Positions 36,518 through 46,800 are shown, numbered from the stretch's first letter. The stretch: DNA of 64,000 nt from Tenacibaculum sp. (GCA_020629275.1 JAHDDQ010000003.1:1-64000); one strand, 5' to 3'. Numbers and translations: made by a program. Notes: a model not told the origin generated them from the sequence alone.

Positions 36518-37789
36518 ATGAAATTTATTTTAAAATATTTAAAACAATTATTTAAACCGAAATTTGTACCCACTAAAGAAGATCTCTTAATTTTAGAAAA
36601 CAAAGCAAATAATAAAGAAAACACCTTTGAAACTAAGCAAGATAAAATAGCTGAATATCATATAAATTTAGACATGCTGCTGGCAATACACGAGCAAGCA
36701 AAACAAAAAACAAAAAAGGTATACTTTGACTCTGGTTATATTGAGTTTAAAAAACTTAATATCTATAAAAATTTCATAAAACAACATTCTGAAATACGTG
36801 TTTCCTTTTTATATTTTTTAATTAAAGTATTAAACATTCCACCTGCTAGCGTTTATCATATACAAACGCATTTCAAAACAGCTCTTTTTGCCTCTGTTTT
36901 ATCAACGAAGCTTAATGTTACAGATAAGGTCTTACATGATTTCTTTCTGTTCTGGAAATCTAAAGACTATTATGCTTTAAAAATACCTTTACACTTACTT
37001 ACTAAAAAAATAACGGATTTTTCTAGTGAACATAATCTTAGCAAAGCATTTCTTAGTACACTAGAAAAATATGTGACTCATATTCCTACTGTTGATGGAT
37101 ATAATACGCATGAAAAAGATAACGATAGAATTTATAGAACGATAATTAATCAGAAGTTTAGAAAGGAAGCTCCTATCTTTTTTTTATTACCCGATTATTT
37201 TGGAAAAAAAGTAACTGAAATTCTTTTACAGAAAGATCATAAGCATAAAGAGGCTCTAGCTACAATTTTATACTTGGTATCATTAAAAAAGAAAAAAAAT
37301 AGTCAGAAACAACAAATCCAAGATGCAATAGACACACTTGGGAAAGTAATCTTCCAAAAAGAAGCTATCGAAATATTACGCATCGCGTCAGCGTTTAAAC
37401 CAAGGTTAAAGTTAGCTGTTTTTTGGCATGGATATTTACGTAAAAATGTGTGTGTAAAAAGCTATTTCAGATTGTTTGACGAGAACGTAATGATTATCTG
37501 TGGATTACTACACCTACTTATAGAAAATGATTTAATAAACAAGTTACCCTTACAAATTATTAGCACTATCACTAAAAGAAGTTATACTTTAAAACAAAAC
37601 ATTAAGTTAGCTAGAAGTTCAACTAAATTAGGCGACATATGCATTGAAATACTTGCCTTACATAGTGGTAAAGAAGGTAAAAAAGAGCTCAAAAACATCT
37701 ACAATGAGTTTACCTACAAAAATGTGAGACGTAAAATTGAAATACTCTCTGAAAAAGTTAAGACTATAGAAGGAGAATCATTTCTTTAA
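36518..37789 (+). CDS. DUF4132-like protein, paralogue 2
   Basis: 423 residues, clearly homologous to the gene 12 bp upstream: both begin FILKYxxQLFxPKF, share LLPDYFGKKV and end with SYTLKQNIKLARSSTKLGD-type blocks. The duplication is old, since identity is well below half outside these blocks. No catalytic motif is seen. The HEAT-like helical make-up suggests a binding role (inference). Downstream, 37790-37909 contains no gene. Confidence 0.55.
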   Translation: MKFILKYLKQLFKPKFVPTKEDLLILENKANNKENTFETKQDKIAEYHINLDMLLAIHEQAKQKTKKVYFDSGYIEFKKLNIYKNFIKQHSEIRVSFLYFLIKVLNIPPASVYHIQTHFKTALFASVLSTKLNVTDKVLHDFFLFWKSKDYYALKIPLHLLTKKITDFSSEHNLSKAFLSTLEKYVTHIPTVDGYNTHEKDNDRIYRTIINQKFRKEAPIFFLLPDYFGKKVTEILLQKDHKHKEALATILYLVSLKKKKNSQKQQIQDAIDTLGKVIFQKEAIEILRIASAFKPRLKLAVFWHGYLRKNVCVKSYFRLFDENVMIICGLLHLLIENDLINKLPLQIISTITKRSYTLKQNIKLARSSTKLGDICIEILALHSGKEGKKELKNIYNEFTYKNVRRKIEILSEKVKTIEGESFL

Positions 37790-37909
37790 TAATTTAAGAT
37801 TATAATCTTTCTTTTAAATAGTTATGAATACTAAATAAAAACTTTTTGTTTTTTTAGATATTTAACTTAACGCTACATGAAACTATCTTACAATGGTTAA
37901 AGTATATTG

Positions 37910-38809
37910 TTAAATTTCAATATCAAAACCAATAATATCTCTAATTCCTCTATATGCATTGTTCTTAGGATGTATTGGAGTAACGTAATGCCACAAATCA
38001 TTACCAAACGTTTTCTCTTCACCAGTATCTGCTTGAAACGCAAATTTACCTGGAGTTAAAGCTTCATTAAAAATTAAATCATTTCTATGATCTATTTTTT
38101 CAAAAATTTGCGTCTCTCCACCAACAATATTTTCTCTATTGACTACTAATGCTGAAACTATGTAAGGCGCTCCATCTTCATGAACTCCTTCAGGTGAATT
38201 TTCACCTTTTATTTCTCTCTGAGTAATTGTTCGCATAAAATGGCTTGTTACTTTAAGTTTTGAAACTTCTGGATGAATAATTTCAACTAAGTTAAATACA
38301 GCTTTCAGTAATGAATAGAATTGCTCATTCTCAACCATTCTTTTTTCTGCCTGTTTAAAAACACGTTCCCAACTTCTAAAATCAGAGACTTCCTGATTGA
38401 ACACTTCTGGATATGCCCTTTCAACATGAATATCGCTTCCTTCTTTTCTAATAACAAAGGAAGAAATATTACGTTGACGCGTAATTACTGATATCGTTTT
38501 AAATTGCTCTTTTTCTGTAGTATTTAGCTTTTCTAGCCAAGGTTTTAATACTTCGATACCTACTTTCTTTTCAAAATACAACTTATGTACCTCCTCAATG
38601 GCATTTTGATCTTCGATAAAACGCTTTTTGAGAAATTTTACTTGATTTTCTCTTGCTAAATACGCATCATCTTCTAATTCATCAAAAAAAGGCTTAAAAG
38701 TATTTAAAAAGACTTCTTTATCTAAATTTAAATCTTCTAATGATCCTATTCTAATAGGAGATTTTATCGTTCTGTTTATTCTTTTTGAAATATCCTTTTC
38801 AGTAATCAT
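37910..38809 (-). CDS. 2OG-Fe(II) dioxygenase family protein
   Basis: 299 residues. The iron-binding set is visible: H and D in EGVHEDGAPY and a distal His in DLWHYVTPIHP; NRENIVGGETQIFE and RDIIGFDIEI are typical of the 2OG-Fe_Oxy_2 family that contains amino-acid hydroxylases such as isoleucine 4-hydroxylase. The N-terminal 120 residues are an extra helical region. Its ATG overlaps the helicase stop by 4 nt, so it is the last gene of the long operon. Substrate unknown. Confidence 0.75.
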   Translation of the reverse strand: MITEKDISKRINRTIKSPIRIGSLEDLNLDKEVFLNTFKPFFDELEDDAYLARENQVKFLKKRFIEDQNAIEEVHKLYFEKKVGIEVLKPWLEKLNTTEKEQFKTISVITRQRNISSFVIRKEGSDIHVERAYPEVFNQEVSDFRSWERVFKQAEKRMVENEQFYSLLKAVFNLVEIIHPEVSKLKVTSHFMRTITQREIKGENSPEGVHEDGAPYIVSALVVNRENIVGGETQIFEKIDHRNDLIFNEALTPGKFAFQADTGEEKTFGNDLWHYVTPIHPKNNAYRGIRDIIGFDIEI

Positions 38810-41535
38810 TTGTCAAATTTAGTCTTAAGATACGCGATACAAGCTGGTTTATTTAACGTCCAATATGCATAGGGTATTGCTATAATCTGAATGTTAACAC
38901 GCAATAATGTTTTGTATTGGTCTATAGAAAAAGCTCCTTCCATTTCTCCAGGATATCCAATTAAATCAATACAAATTGTTTTTGTATGCGTTGCTATAAC
39001 CATATCAAAAATGTAGCCTGCAATAGAGTGATTTACTATAATATCATCTTTAGTTACCCCTAATTTTACTATTTCATGATATACCTCATCTGCAAAATTA
39101 TCTGCATATGTGTTTTCTTCATAATGACTCTGATAATTTTTTGTCTCAGAAAAATAATCCATTAACAAATGCTTATTACTGAAATTTTTAGTATCAAAAG
39201 AATAGTATAAAAACTGTTTTTGTTTTGCTCTAGTAATACTTACATTAAATACATCTTCTCTATTTAAGTAGTTAAACACAGATGCACTTGTTGTGTTATC
39301 AACAGTAAAGGTTAAATACATAAAATCGCGTTCTTCTCCTTGAAAATCAAATGGCGAACCTACCAGTATTTTGTGTTTCTTTAGCGTTGCAAGATCAAAA
39401 GTTTCTAATTTATTCTTTAAATAATTTACTTGATCTCTAAATGGGGATAAGATACCTATTGATGTTGATGCTTTACTCGGTAAGTCGGTTTCATCTTTAA
39501 TAAGTTGTTGTATATCTTCTAAAACTTTGTTGATTTCAGCTTCATTAACTCCACTTTTATTTTTTGTTCCGTTACACTGAATCCAATGAATTCCTGAGCT
39601 TTTGTCATGAATACTAATCGTTGACATTATTTTCAGTTTTTCATCGTAAAATTTTGTGTTACTAAACTGAATTATATCTGGTACACTTCGATAATGTTCA
39701 TCTAAAAAATGAAGGTTTTCCTGTACTTCTAATTTTTCTGTTATGTAATCTAAGAAGCTGTTTTTTCTATAATTAAAAACGTCTACATCATGAATTAATC
39801 CTAATTCTGATGCTGTTTTTTCCATAATATCTCCTGAAAGAAACGAAACATGTTTCAATTGTTTAGGATCGCCAACTACAACTATTTTTTTTGCTCTTGC
39901 TAATACAGGAATCATAGTGGCAATGTCACATTGAGAAGCTTCATCGATTATAGCTACATCAAAAATGTCGTTTTCTAATGGAATAAAAGTATTTAGATCT
40001 GTTGTTTTAGAAATCCATATCGGAAAACAATCTATAATTTTTTTAAAATTTATAGTTTCTAACAACTGCGATTTTGCCTCAGGATTTCTCGATTTAGATA
40101 AGGTTAATAAATCACGTAACGTAGCTCTATCCGTTCGTAATGATTCCTGAATTTTATAAGAAGCTCTCTCTGTTACAATTTTCTTAATTATACTATTTCT
40201 CTTTTGAATGTAGTGGCTTAACAAATCTATAAGTTGCCAAAAGGGAAACTCTTTAAGTACTTTTTTAGAGACATAACTTTTACGAATTCTTTTGAAAAAC
40301 GAAGGTTTATAATCGAGTAACAATTCTGCCTTATCTAACTCTCGTTTTTCTCTATCGGCTATTTCGTCTTCTAGCTCCTTAATCTTTTTCTTTGTAGCTG
40401 CTAATTCTTTCTCTCGGTCTTTTATCAATTTGCCACTAACTTCAATTGGATTATTGTAGTTTAAGATTGAAACCAGCTTGTTTTTTACTTTAGTTTTATA
40501 ATTTCTTCCAGATCCTACTCGTAGTGTTAATCCTTTAATTCCTAAATCTGAAGTTATTTTTTCATTTAAAACATTGACAGCTTGCTCTGATTTAGAGCAT
40601 ATTAATACACTCTTATTATTGTACACTAAATCTACAGCAATAGAAGCTATTGTATAAGATTTTCCTGTACCTGGTGGACCTATAACTACTGTAAATGGAT
40701 GTTGATTTTTAACAGAATTAATGATGCTTTTTTGTGGCTTACTTAAATTAGAAGGTACATATGCCTGAGTATTGTATCGTTCTCTTTCATTTGAAATTCT
40801 GCTATTACCTCTAGAGAATAAAGACTCTAGTGTGGTATTGTATAAGTGATTTTCTTTTATCTCTTCTAATTCTGCCAATACATCTCTATTCGATTTAGAT
40901 TTTTCTATGATCCCTAAAGCTATTGAAGAATGAATTTCTAGTGTTGTTTTTTTTGCTGCTTTTTTTAATACAGTGTCTTTAACTAACATTGGTAATTCTT
41001 GTATCGAATCTATCGTAATTGGTAGATATTCTTGTAGTTTTTTAGTGATTTCTAAAATATCTTCCTTTGTTATTTGCGTTCCTTTTAAAAGTGATTTTAC
41101 TTCTAATAAGAAAGTATCATCTAGATCGAAATTATTTTTTATGTTTGTTAATAACGTATCATTAAGCCTGTTTTCTTCAAAAAGATATTCAAAATAATAA
41201 ATACCATCATTGTTAATTTTTAAACTGACTGGTGTTAAGATTAAAGGTGCACATATCGTGCGTTTTTTTCCAAGGAAAGTAATAGATCCTGTTATAAAAA
41301 AACTACACGCTATAAGCGATTTTGTTTTCTTGTGAATTTCAATGTACTTGTATACTTCTTCTGCAAAATCAAAATTTAAAAAAGCTTCATCGTCTTCTTG
41401 AAACAGCTCATCTGCATGTTTAAGAAATATTCGCTTATCCACACTTTTACTAAAGAAATTTAAAAAATCTTGATCTTTAAATTCGTGCTTATAACAATTT
41501 TGGTAATAGGATATTACCTTTTCTATGTACATCAT
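38806..41535 (-). CDS. SF1 (UPF1-like) helicase with extra C-terminal domain
   Basis: 909 residues; either of the first two Met codons may start it. Walker A is GPPGTGKS (286-293), Walker B AIIDEASQCD, then VVVGDPKQL, DEHYRSVPDII and the late motifs FDFQGEERDF and VSITRAKQK, the full superfamily 1 set. The last 90 residues (VNHSIAGYIFDMVIATHTKT, then CIDLIGYPGEMEG) look like a PD-(D/E)xK nuclease-type tail, as in other helicase fusions (inference). It follows the AAA ATPase gene by about 11 bp. Role: unwinding or remodelling nucleic acid, possibly in defence or repair. Confidence 0.82.
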   Translation of the reverse strand: MMYIEKVISYYQNCYKHEFKDQDFLNFFSKSVDKRIFLKHADELFQEDDEAFLNFDFAEEVYKYIEIHKKTKSLIACSFFITGSITFLGKKRTICAPLILTPVSLKINNDGIYYFEYLFEENRLNDTLLTNIKNNFDLDDTFLLEVKSLLKGTQITKEDILEITKKLQEYLPITIDSIQELPMLVKDTVLKKAAKKTTLEIHSSIALGIIEKSKSNRDVLAELEEIKENHLYNTTLESLFSRGNSRISNERERYNTQAYVPSNLSKPQKSIINSVKNQHPFTVVIGPPGTGKSYTIASIAVDLVYNNKSVLICSKSEQAVNVLNEKITSDLGIKGLTLRVGSGRNYKTKVKNKLVSILNYNNPIEVSGKLIKDREKELAATKKKIKELEDEIADREKRELDKAELLLDYKPSFFKRIRKSYVSKKVLKEFPFWQLIDLLSHYIQKRNSIIKKIVTERASYKIQESLRTDRATLRDLLTLSKSRNPEAKSQLLETINFKKIIDCFPIWISKTTDLNTFIPLENDIFDVAIIDEASQCDIATMIPVLARAKKIVVVGDPKQLKHVSFLSGDIMEKTASELGLIHDVDVFNYRKNSFLDYITEKLEVQENLHFLDEHYRSVPDIIQFSNTKFYDEKLKIMSTISIHDKSSGIHWIQCNGTKNKSGVNEAEINKVLEDIQQLIKDETDLPSKASTSIGILSPFRDQVNYLKNKLETFDLATLKKHKILVGSPFDFQGEERDFMYLTFTVDNTTSASVFNYLNREDVFNVSITRAKQKQFLYYSFDTKNFSNKHLLMDYFSETKNYQSHYEENTYADNFADEVYHEIVKLGVTKDDIIVNHSIAGYIFDMVIATHTKTICIDLIGYPGEMEGAFSIDQYKTLLRVNIQIIAIPYAYWTLNKPACIAYLKTKFDK

Positions 41536-41546
41536 ATAGCTAGCGA

Positions 41547-43448
41547 CTATTCGTTATCGTCTTCTTGAAATTGCAAATATTTTTCAACGGTTTTATTTAC
41601 TGGAGGAATATCTTCTTCTGTTATAGTCTTCAATATTTCTGAAGTAATTGGTGTTATCGCTACAATTCTGTTAGCTTGATATTCTATGATTTTCTCGAAT
41701 AAATTTCTAGCTACTCTGGCATTACCAAAGTTTTTGTCTTTTTGCTCATAAAATTTATCGAAAATAAAATGAAGTTTTTCTTTGGCATCGTCGGTAATAA
41801 CAAAATCATTTTTCCTGCAAAACAATTCAAAAATACCCAACAACTCAATCGGTTTGTAATGGTCAAAATTGAAATAACGGTTAAAACGAGATTGTAACCC
41901 TGGATTAGAGTTGATAAAATCTTTCATCTCATCTGGATAGCCTGCTACGATAACCACCAATTCTTTTCGGTGATCTTCCATTTTTTTCAATAGAATTTCT
42001 ATTGCTTCGTTTCCAAAGTCTTTTTTCGCGTCTTTATTTAACGCATAGGCTTCATCAACAAATAAAACTCCATTTAAAGATGTGTTTACAACCTCTTCTA
42101 CTTTTAAAGCAGTTTGTCCTACATAACCAGCAACTAATCCACTTCTGTCAGTTTCTATTAAGTGTCCTTTCTCTAGGTAACCTAAATGTTTATAAACTCT
42201 AGAGACTAATCTTGCAACTGTTGTTTTTCCTGTTCCTGGAGGTCCCATAAAAACAGAATGTAATGAATTATTTACTGCTTTTAAACCTTGTTCTTCTCTA
42301 AGTTTTTGAACTTTTAAGAAATTAGCTAATTCTTGAACGGCTGTTTTTATATTATCTAGTCCTATAAGCTCATGTAACTCATCTAAAACATCAACTAAAG
42401 TTTCATTTTCATCTACTTCAGTAGTTTTAACACCTTGTAATTTTTGTTTTGGATGATTAATTTTTTCATTTATCTGTTCAAGTACTTTTTGTTCTTCTTC
42501 TGAAACGCTATCATCAGCCTTAGCTATTAATGATGCTATTCTATATAAAAAAGTTCCAGAGTTTATAAAGTGTTTGTTTTTTAATTTTTTTAGAATTGAA
42601 GGTAATAGAAATTCCTTTTTATATTCCTCTCCTAAATCAAACAGCTTTGCTTCTTTAATGATTTCAATATTTTTATCGAAACTCTCAGAAGCCACAAACT
42701 TGTTTATACGTTCTATGGTTAACGAACCAATCATATCATTTCCTTGCAGTTTTTCAAATAAAAATGCTAGAATGAATTTTACTTTGTAATTGGCTGTGGT
42801 GTTTTTTGAATCATTTAAGTCTGCAATACTATTATATGCTTTTATAATATCTTGAAGAATTACATGTTCTGCAACGAATTTCACAGCATCGTCTGATTTA
42901 CTTACGATGGTGTTAATTACAGTAGAAAATTGTTTATTTTGATTTAAATCTTCTGCTAGTAATTGAATTTTTTCTCCTTCATTTTTTAAAATTTCTAAAA
43001 ACTCGTAGTCGATAGCAAAATCGTTCTCTGAGCTTTCTTTTTTATTAACAAAATCTTTAAACTTATTGGTAAAAGACTCTAAGTTTTTTTTCTCTTCTTT
43101 CTCTTTTAAAGCTATATCAGATACTATTTCTTTTAATAAAGAAATGTGTTCCTTCGGAAAACCTTTAAAAGCAGTAGCATCAAATGAATTTTGCCAAAGT
43201 GCTAATTTCTCTTGTTTTGTATGTACGTATTTTGATGTAATTACAACATCCAATTCTTTTTCATTTCCACTTAAAGAATATAAAACTAATATGTCTTCAT
43301 CTTTAATTTTAACTGATGGAAAATCAGAAGATATTTTTAAAATGTGTAACGGGTTTATAGCTTTTCCTTTAAAGAAAAACCGTTGTTCTTCTTCAGTTAA
43401 CTTTGAAAAAAGCTGGTCGATTATTTTATAGTTTCTTAGACTATTCAT
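41547..43448 (-). CDS. CbxX/CfxQ-type AAA ATPase with TerB-like segment
   Basis: 633 residues. The N-terminal 290 residues are helical and unassigned. Residues 296-335 (FLYRIASLIAKADDSVSEEE) match the acidic helix-turn pattern of TerB. The AAA domain starts near 355 with Walker A GPPGTGKT (402-409), pore-loop-like GYVGQTALKV and Walker B VLFVDEAYAL, like CbxX/SpoVK. Such ATPases act as remodelling chaperones. It lies 2 bp after the ABC ATPase gene and before the helicase, inside one operon. Confidence 0.82.
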   Translation of the reverse strand: MNSLRNYKIIDQLFSKLTEEEQRFFFKGKAINPLHILKISSDFPSVKIKDEDILVLYSLSGNEKELDVVITSKYVHTKQEKLALWQNSFDATAFKGFPKEHISLLKEIVSDIALKEKEEKKNLESFTNKFKDFVNKKESSENDFAIDYEFLEILKNEGEKIQLLAEDLNQNKQFSTVINTIVSKSDDAVKFVAEHVILQDIIKAYNSIADLNDSKNTTANYKVKFILAFLFEKLQGNDMIGSLTIERINKFVASESFDKNIEIIKEAKLFDLGEEYKKEFLLPSILKKLKNKHFINSGTFLYRIASLIAKADDSVSEEEQKVLEQINEKINHPKQKLQGVKTTEVDENETLVDVLDELHELIGLDNIKTAVQELANFLKVQKLREEQGLKAVNNSLHSVFMGPPGTGKTTVARLVSRVYKHLGYLEKGHLIETDRSGLVAGYVGQTALKVEEVVNTSLNGVLFVDEAYALNKDAKKDFGNEAIEILLKKMEDHRKELVVIVAGYPDEMKDFINSNPGLQSRFNRYFNFDHYKPIELLGIFELFCRKNDFVITDDAKEKLHFIFDKFYEQKDKNFGNARVARNLFEKIIEYQANRIVAITPITSEILKTITEEDIPPVNKTVEKYLQFQEDDNE

Positions 43449-43450
43449 AG

Positions 43451-44260
43451 TTAATTTTCAGCATCTATTTGCATCATAGCATCTTCTACTTGGTGAACTA
43501 ATTCATCAAAATGTGCTAAACGCTTTGTTTCTCTTGTTCTATTGAATGGTAAGTCAACATTAATATGTTTTACGAAATGAGAAGGAGCGTGCTTCATGAT
43601 ATAAATATCATCTGCTAAATACACTGCTTCTTGAATATCGTGTGTTACAAATAAAATTGTTGGACTAAATTTTTCCCAAATACCAATTAATAAATCTTGC
43701 ATTTGTAGCCTTGTTTTTACATCAAGCGCTCCAAATGGTTCATCCATTAATAAAATTTCTGGATTAGACATTAAACTTCTTGCTATTGCAACACGTTGTA
43801 ATTGTCCTCCAGATAAATTCGGGTATTGTGCGTATTTTTTTTGATGGCCATCTAAGCCAACCAATTGAATCATTTCCATCGCACGTTCGTCTCGTTCTTT
43901 TTTAGATATCCCTTGAAACTGTAAGCCTAAACCAACATTCTCTAGGACTGTCATCCAAGGTAATGATGAGTACTGCTGAAAAACCATACTTACTCGGTTT
44001 TGCTTACTTACTGGTTTTCCTTTTACTAAAACTGTACCTTCTGTAGGTTGCTGCAAGCCTGCTATATATCTAAGTAAAGTAGACTTACCACATCCAGACA
44101 TTCCTAATATAACAGCAAACTGCCCTTGCATTGGTTTATCTTCTATAAGTAAATCTAAGTTTTTGATAATCTCCACTTTACCATTCTCGTAAGATTGATG
44201 GATATTACGAAGCTCTATAATATTATTTGTTTGTTGATTGTCGAAAAATTCTAGAGCCAT
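43451..44260 (-). CDS. ABC transporter ATP-binding protein (NitT/TauT family)
   Basis: 269 residues. Walker A GMSGCGKST, Q-loop FQQYSSLPW, signature LSGGQLQRVAIARSL, Walker B ILLMDEPFGALD and H-loop FVTHDIQEA are complete. Sequence type matches nitrate/sulfonate/taurine importers. It pairs with the permease 2 bp upstream and the OmpA-fused binding protein beyond it. Cytoplasmic, energises uptake. Substrate cannot be named. Confidence 0.9.
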   Translation of the reverse strand: MALEFFDNQQTNNIIELRNIHQSYENGKVEIIKNLDLLIEDKPMQGQFAVILGMSGCGKSTLLRYIAGLQQPTEGTVLVKGKPVSKQNRVSMVFQQYSSLPWMTVLENVGLGLQFQGISKKERDERAMEMIQLVGLDGHQKKYAQYPNLSGGQLQRVAIARSLMSNPEILLMDEPFGALDVKTRLQMQDLLIGIWEKFSPTILFVTHDIQEAVYLADDIYIMKHAPSHFVKHINVDLPFNRTRETKRLAHFDELVHQVEDAMMQIDAEN

Positions 44261-44262
44261 AT

Positions 44263-45234
44263 TTAATGTTTATTTCCTTTATTAATATGCTTGTGCGGAA
44301 AAATTATTTTATCAATCATCATAAAAAGTCGGTCTTGTAAAACCCCGATAATCACAATAATTATAAGTATTGCAAATGCCTTATCTATTCTACTTTGACG
44401 CTTTGCAGTCCAAATTAATTCTCCAATTCCTCCTCCTTTATTTAACATTTCAGCAATAGTTATGTAGGTCCATGAAATGGCAGTTAAAACTCTAATATCA
44501 TCAATAAGTTTAGATAACACATAAGGTATATATACTGTTTTTATCGTTTGCCATGGAGTTGCTCCTAAGGTAAATACCGTATTTATATATACTTTCTGTA
44601 CTTCATCTATCCGTTGTACTACTACGGGGATTAGGTATACTATTATTCCAAATGCTAGAAAAGCTACCTTCATCTGGCTTCCTAATCCTAACCACATAAT
44701 AAAAATACCAGTTACCGCGGTTAATGGAATAAAACGATAGGAGTCTACTATTTTACTAAAAAGGCCTCTAAAAAGTGGAATAAGCCCTAATATAAAACCA
44801 AAAGGAATTGCAATTAATACTGCAAGAATGTATCCGTAAATGTTTAATTTTATTGAAAAGAATGTGTTTCCTATAACGTCATCTTTCTTATTTAGTTCAG
44901 GAAATGCTTTAATAACTTTTATTGGAGAAGGTAATAAAGGATATACTTTATTTTTAACTAATCCGTAATTATTTAATTCTTCATTAGAAAGTTTCTCTAA
45001 CGTATCGTAGTTGGCAACTAATGTAGAGTCGCTTTCGTAGTACAGCTTATTTTCTTCGCTTAACGCTGTTACATTTATCGTTTCATTCTGAGAGATTACC
45101 TGTTTTGATAATACTTCTGCAAAAATAAACCACATTAAAACAAGAATTACGCTTCCTAAAATGGTAAGCGTAATTCTCTGCTTAGGGTCGAGCTCTCCAC
45201 GAAGCTCAAATAAATTTTTGAACCCGCCTTTCAT
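44263..45234 (-). CDS. ABC transporter permease (SsuC/TauC type)
   Basis: 323 residues. One N-terminal membrane helix (ITLTILGSVILVLMWFIFAE), an unusual periplasmic stretch of about 75 residues, then five helices with the permease EAA-like loop (VYINTVFTLGATPWQTIKTV). The periplasmic insertion between helix 1 and the rest is longer than in typical SsuC proteins and may contact the fused binding protein. Start and the preceding gene's stop share one base (45234). Confidence 0.85.
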   Translation of the reverse strand: MKGGFKNLFELRGELDPKQRITLTILGSVILVLMWFIFAEVLSKQVISQNETINVTALSEENKLYYESDSTLVANYDTLEKLSNEELNNYGLVKNKVYPLLPSPIKVIKAFPELNKKDDVIGNTFFSIKLNIYGYILAVLIAIPFGFILGLIPLFRGLFSKIVDSYRFIPLTAVTGIFIMWLGLGSQMKVAFLAFGIIVYLIPVVVQRIDEVQKVYINTVFTLGATPWQTIKTVYIPYVLSKLIDDIRVLTAISWTYITIAEMLNKGGGIGELIWTAKRQSRIDKAFAILIIIVIIGVLQDRLFMMIDKIIFPHKHINKGNKH

Positions 45235-46778
45235 TAGTCTACTACTAATTCAAAGTCAGTTCTCCTATTTCTTGCTTTACACTCTGAATTTTGGTTTCTT
45301 TCGCAACCAGCAACAGGCTTATCAGGACCATTTCCAACAATGATAAATCTGTTTTTAGGCATATGGTGTTCGCTAATTAAATACTCAGCAACTGATTTTG
45401 CTCTTCTTTTAGATAACGCAATATTTGATGATCTTCCTCCTACATTATCTGTATTCCCTTCGATTCTAATACGTGCATTAGCAAAGGCTTTTGCTATAGC
45501 TGTAAACTGAATATCTATCAATTGCTTCGCGTTTTCTGTAAGTTTATATTGCCCTGTATTAAAACTAATACTTACTTTTTTAGACGATAATGACTCTTTT
45601 TTTGCTAATTGTTCATTTACTGCTGTAAATTCTTTTTCTTTTTCACCAAAGTGATTTGCTCCGGTTAAAGAAGTAGTTTTAGAAACTAAGTCTTTTGTAG
45701 ATAGCAGTCTCCAACTTTTAGCTCCTGAAGTACTAAATCCTAAATCGTTGTACTTCACTTTCATTTTGTTGTATAAATCTTCTCCTGTTACTCCGTTGTA
45801 ATTTTGGTTTAAACCATAGAAGTTTTGATTGTCTCCATGCGTAGCCAAACGCACATTGTTAATAGCATCGTAACAAAAGTCTTCAGGCTGTGATAATCCT
45901 TCTGCTAAGATTTTGGCTGCTTCTTTCTTCTTTGCATCAGAACCATTTAATTCAGAAGCTCCAATCATCCATCCCTCATATAAATCACGTAATTGTTGTT
46001 TGTTTTTTTCAACAAACTCTTTCTTTGCTACGAAAACATCTGCAATAATATGTGTTGCATTTTTAGTGCTTTCTAAAACTCTTGCGCCAGCTACTTTACT
46101 AACACAATCTGCGTCATCTGGACTCCAAACTACTGCTGCATCTACTGTTCCACTTTTAAAAGCGTCTGCTGCATCAATAGCACTTGGTACTTGTACTAAC
46201 TTTACGTCTTTAGGACTAATATCTCCTGCTTCAAGTAACCAGATTAAAAATGAATGTGAAGGCGTCATTGGTGCAACTGCTATTTTCTTTCCTTTTAAAT
46301 CACTTACTTTATTAATTCCTCTACGAGAAACGATAGCATCTCCACCTCTACTCCAATCTGCTTGAAAAACTACTTGTGGTTGATATTGTGATAAGCCTTC
46401 TACTTCTGTAGGAAACGCATCAATAGTTGCCCACATTAAATCGATATCACCATTTTTAAAAGCATCTCTTGACGCATCAAAATCATCGATTACTTTAAAT
46501 TTTACTTTGAATCCGTAATCTTTAAAGAAACGAGAATTTGTATTGGCATCAAAACCTTTGTTAAAATACTGACCACCGGCATATCCTCCCCATGTAACTA
46601 CCCCTACATTAATTACATCTTTATATCCGTCTTTAGATTTTGATGTTGTTGCAGTTACTTCATTGATTTTCTCTTTTACTTTTGGATCTCTTAATTTATT
46701 TAATAAAAAATATACTCCCGCTATAATAGCCGCAACTATTAATATTTTTGAAAATGGAGTAAGTCTCTTTCTTGCCAT
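45234..46778 (-). CDS. Binding protein fused to an OmpA peptidoglycan-binding domain
   Basis: 514 residues. An N-terminal membrane anchor (ILIVAAIIAGVYFLLNKL); a periplasmic binding-protein domain of the NMT1/SsuA type (about 50-350; GVVTWGGYAGGQYFNKGF, GDIDLMWATIDAF); an OmpA C-terminal domain (about 395-514; NARIRIEGNTDNVGG, ALSKRRAKSVAEYL, NRRTDFELVVD). The binding protein is thus held between inner membrane and peptidoglycan, which is odd for a simple importer and suggests sensing or a structural role. It heads the ABC genes in one operon. Confidence 0.85.
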   Translation of the reverse strand: MARKRLTPFSKILIVAAIIAGVYFLLNKLRDPKVKEKINEVTATTSKSKDGYKDVINVGVVTWGGYAGGQYFNKGFDANTNSRFFKDYGFKVKFKVIDDFDASRDAFKNGDIDLMWATIDAFPTEVEGLSQYQPQVVFQADWSRGGDAIVSRRGINKVSDLKGKKIAVAPMTPSHSFLIWLLEAGDISPKDVKLVQVPSAIDAADAFKSGTVDAAVVWSPDDADCVSKVAGARVLESTKNATHIIADVFVAKKEFVEKNKQQLRDLYEGWMIGASELNGSDAKKKEAAKILAEGLSQPEDFCYDAINNVRLATHGDNQNFYGLNQNYNGVTGEDLYNKMKVKYNDLGFSTSGAKSWRLLSTKDLVSKTTSLTGANHFGEKEKEFTAVNEQLAKKESLSSKKVSISFNTGQYKLTENAKQLIDIQFTAIAKAFANARIRIEGNTDNVGGRSSNIALSKRRAKSVAEYLISEHHMPKNRFIIVGNGPDKPVAGCERNQNSECKARNRRTDFELVVD

Positions 46779-46800
46779 AATATGTTCGTTTGATTAATTG

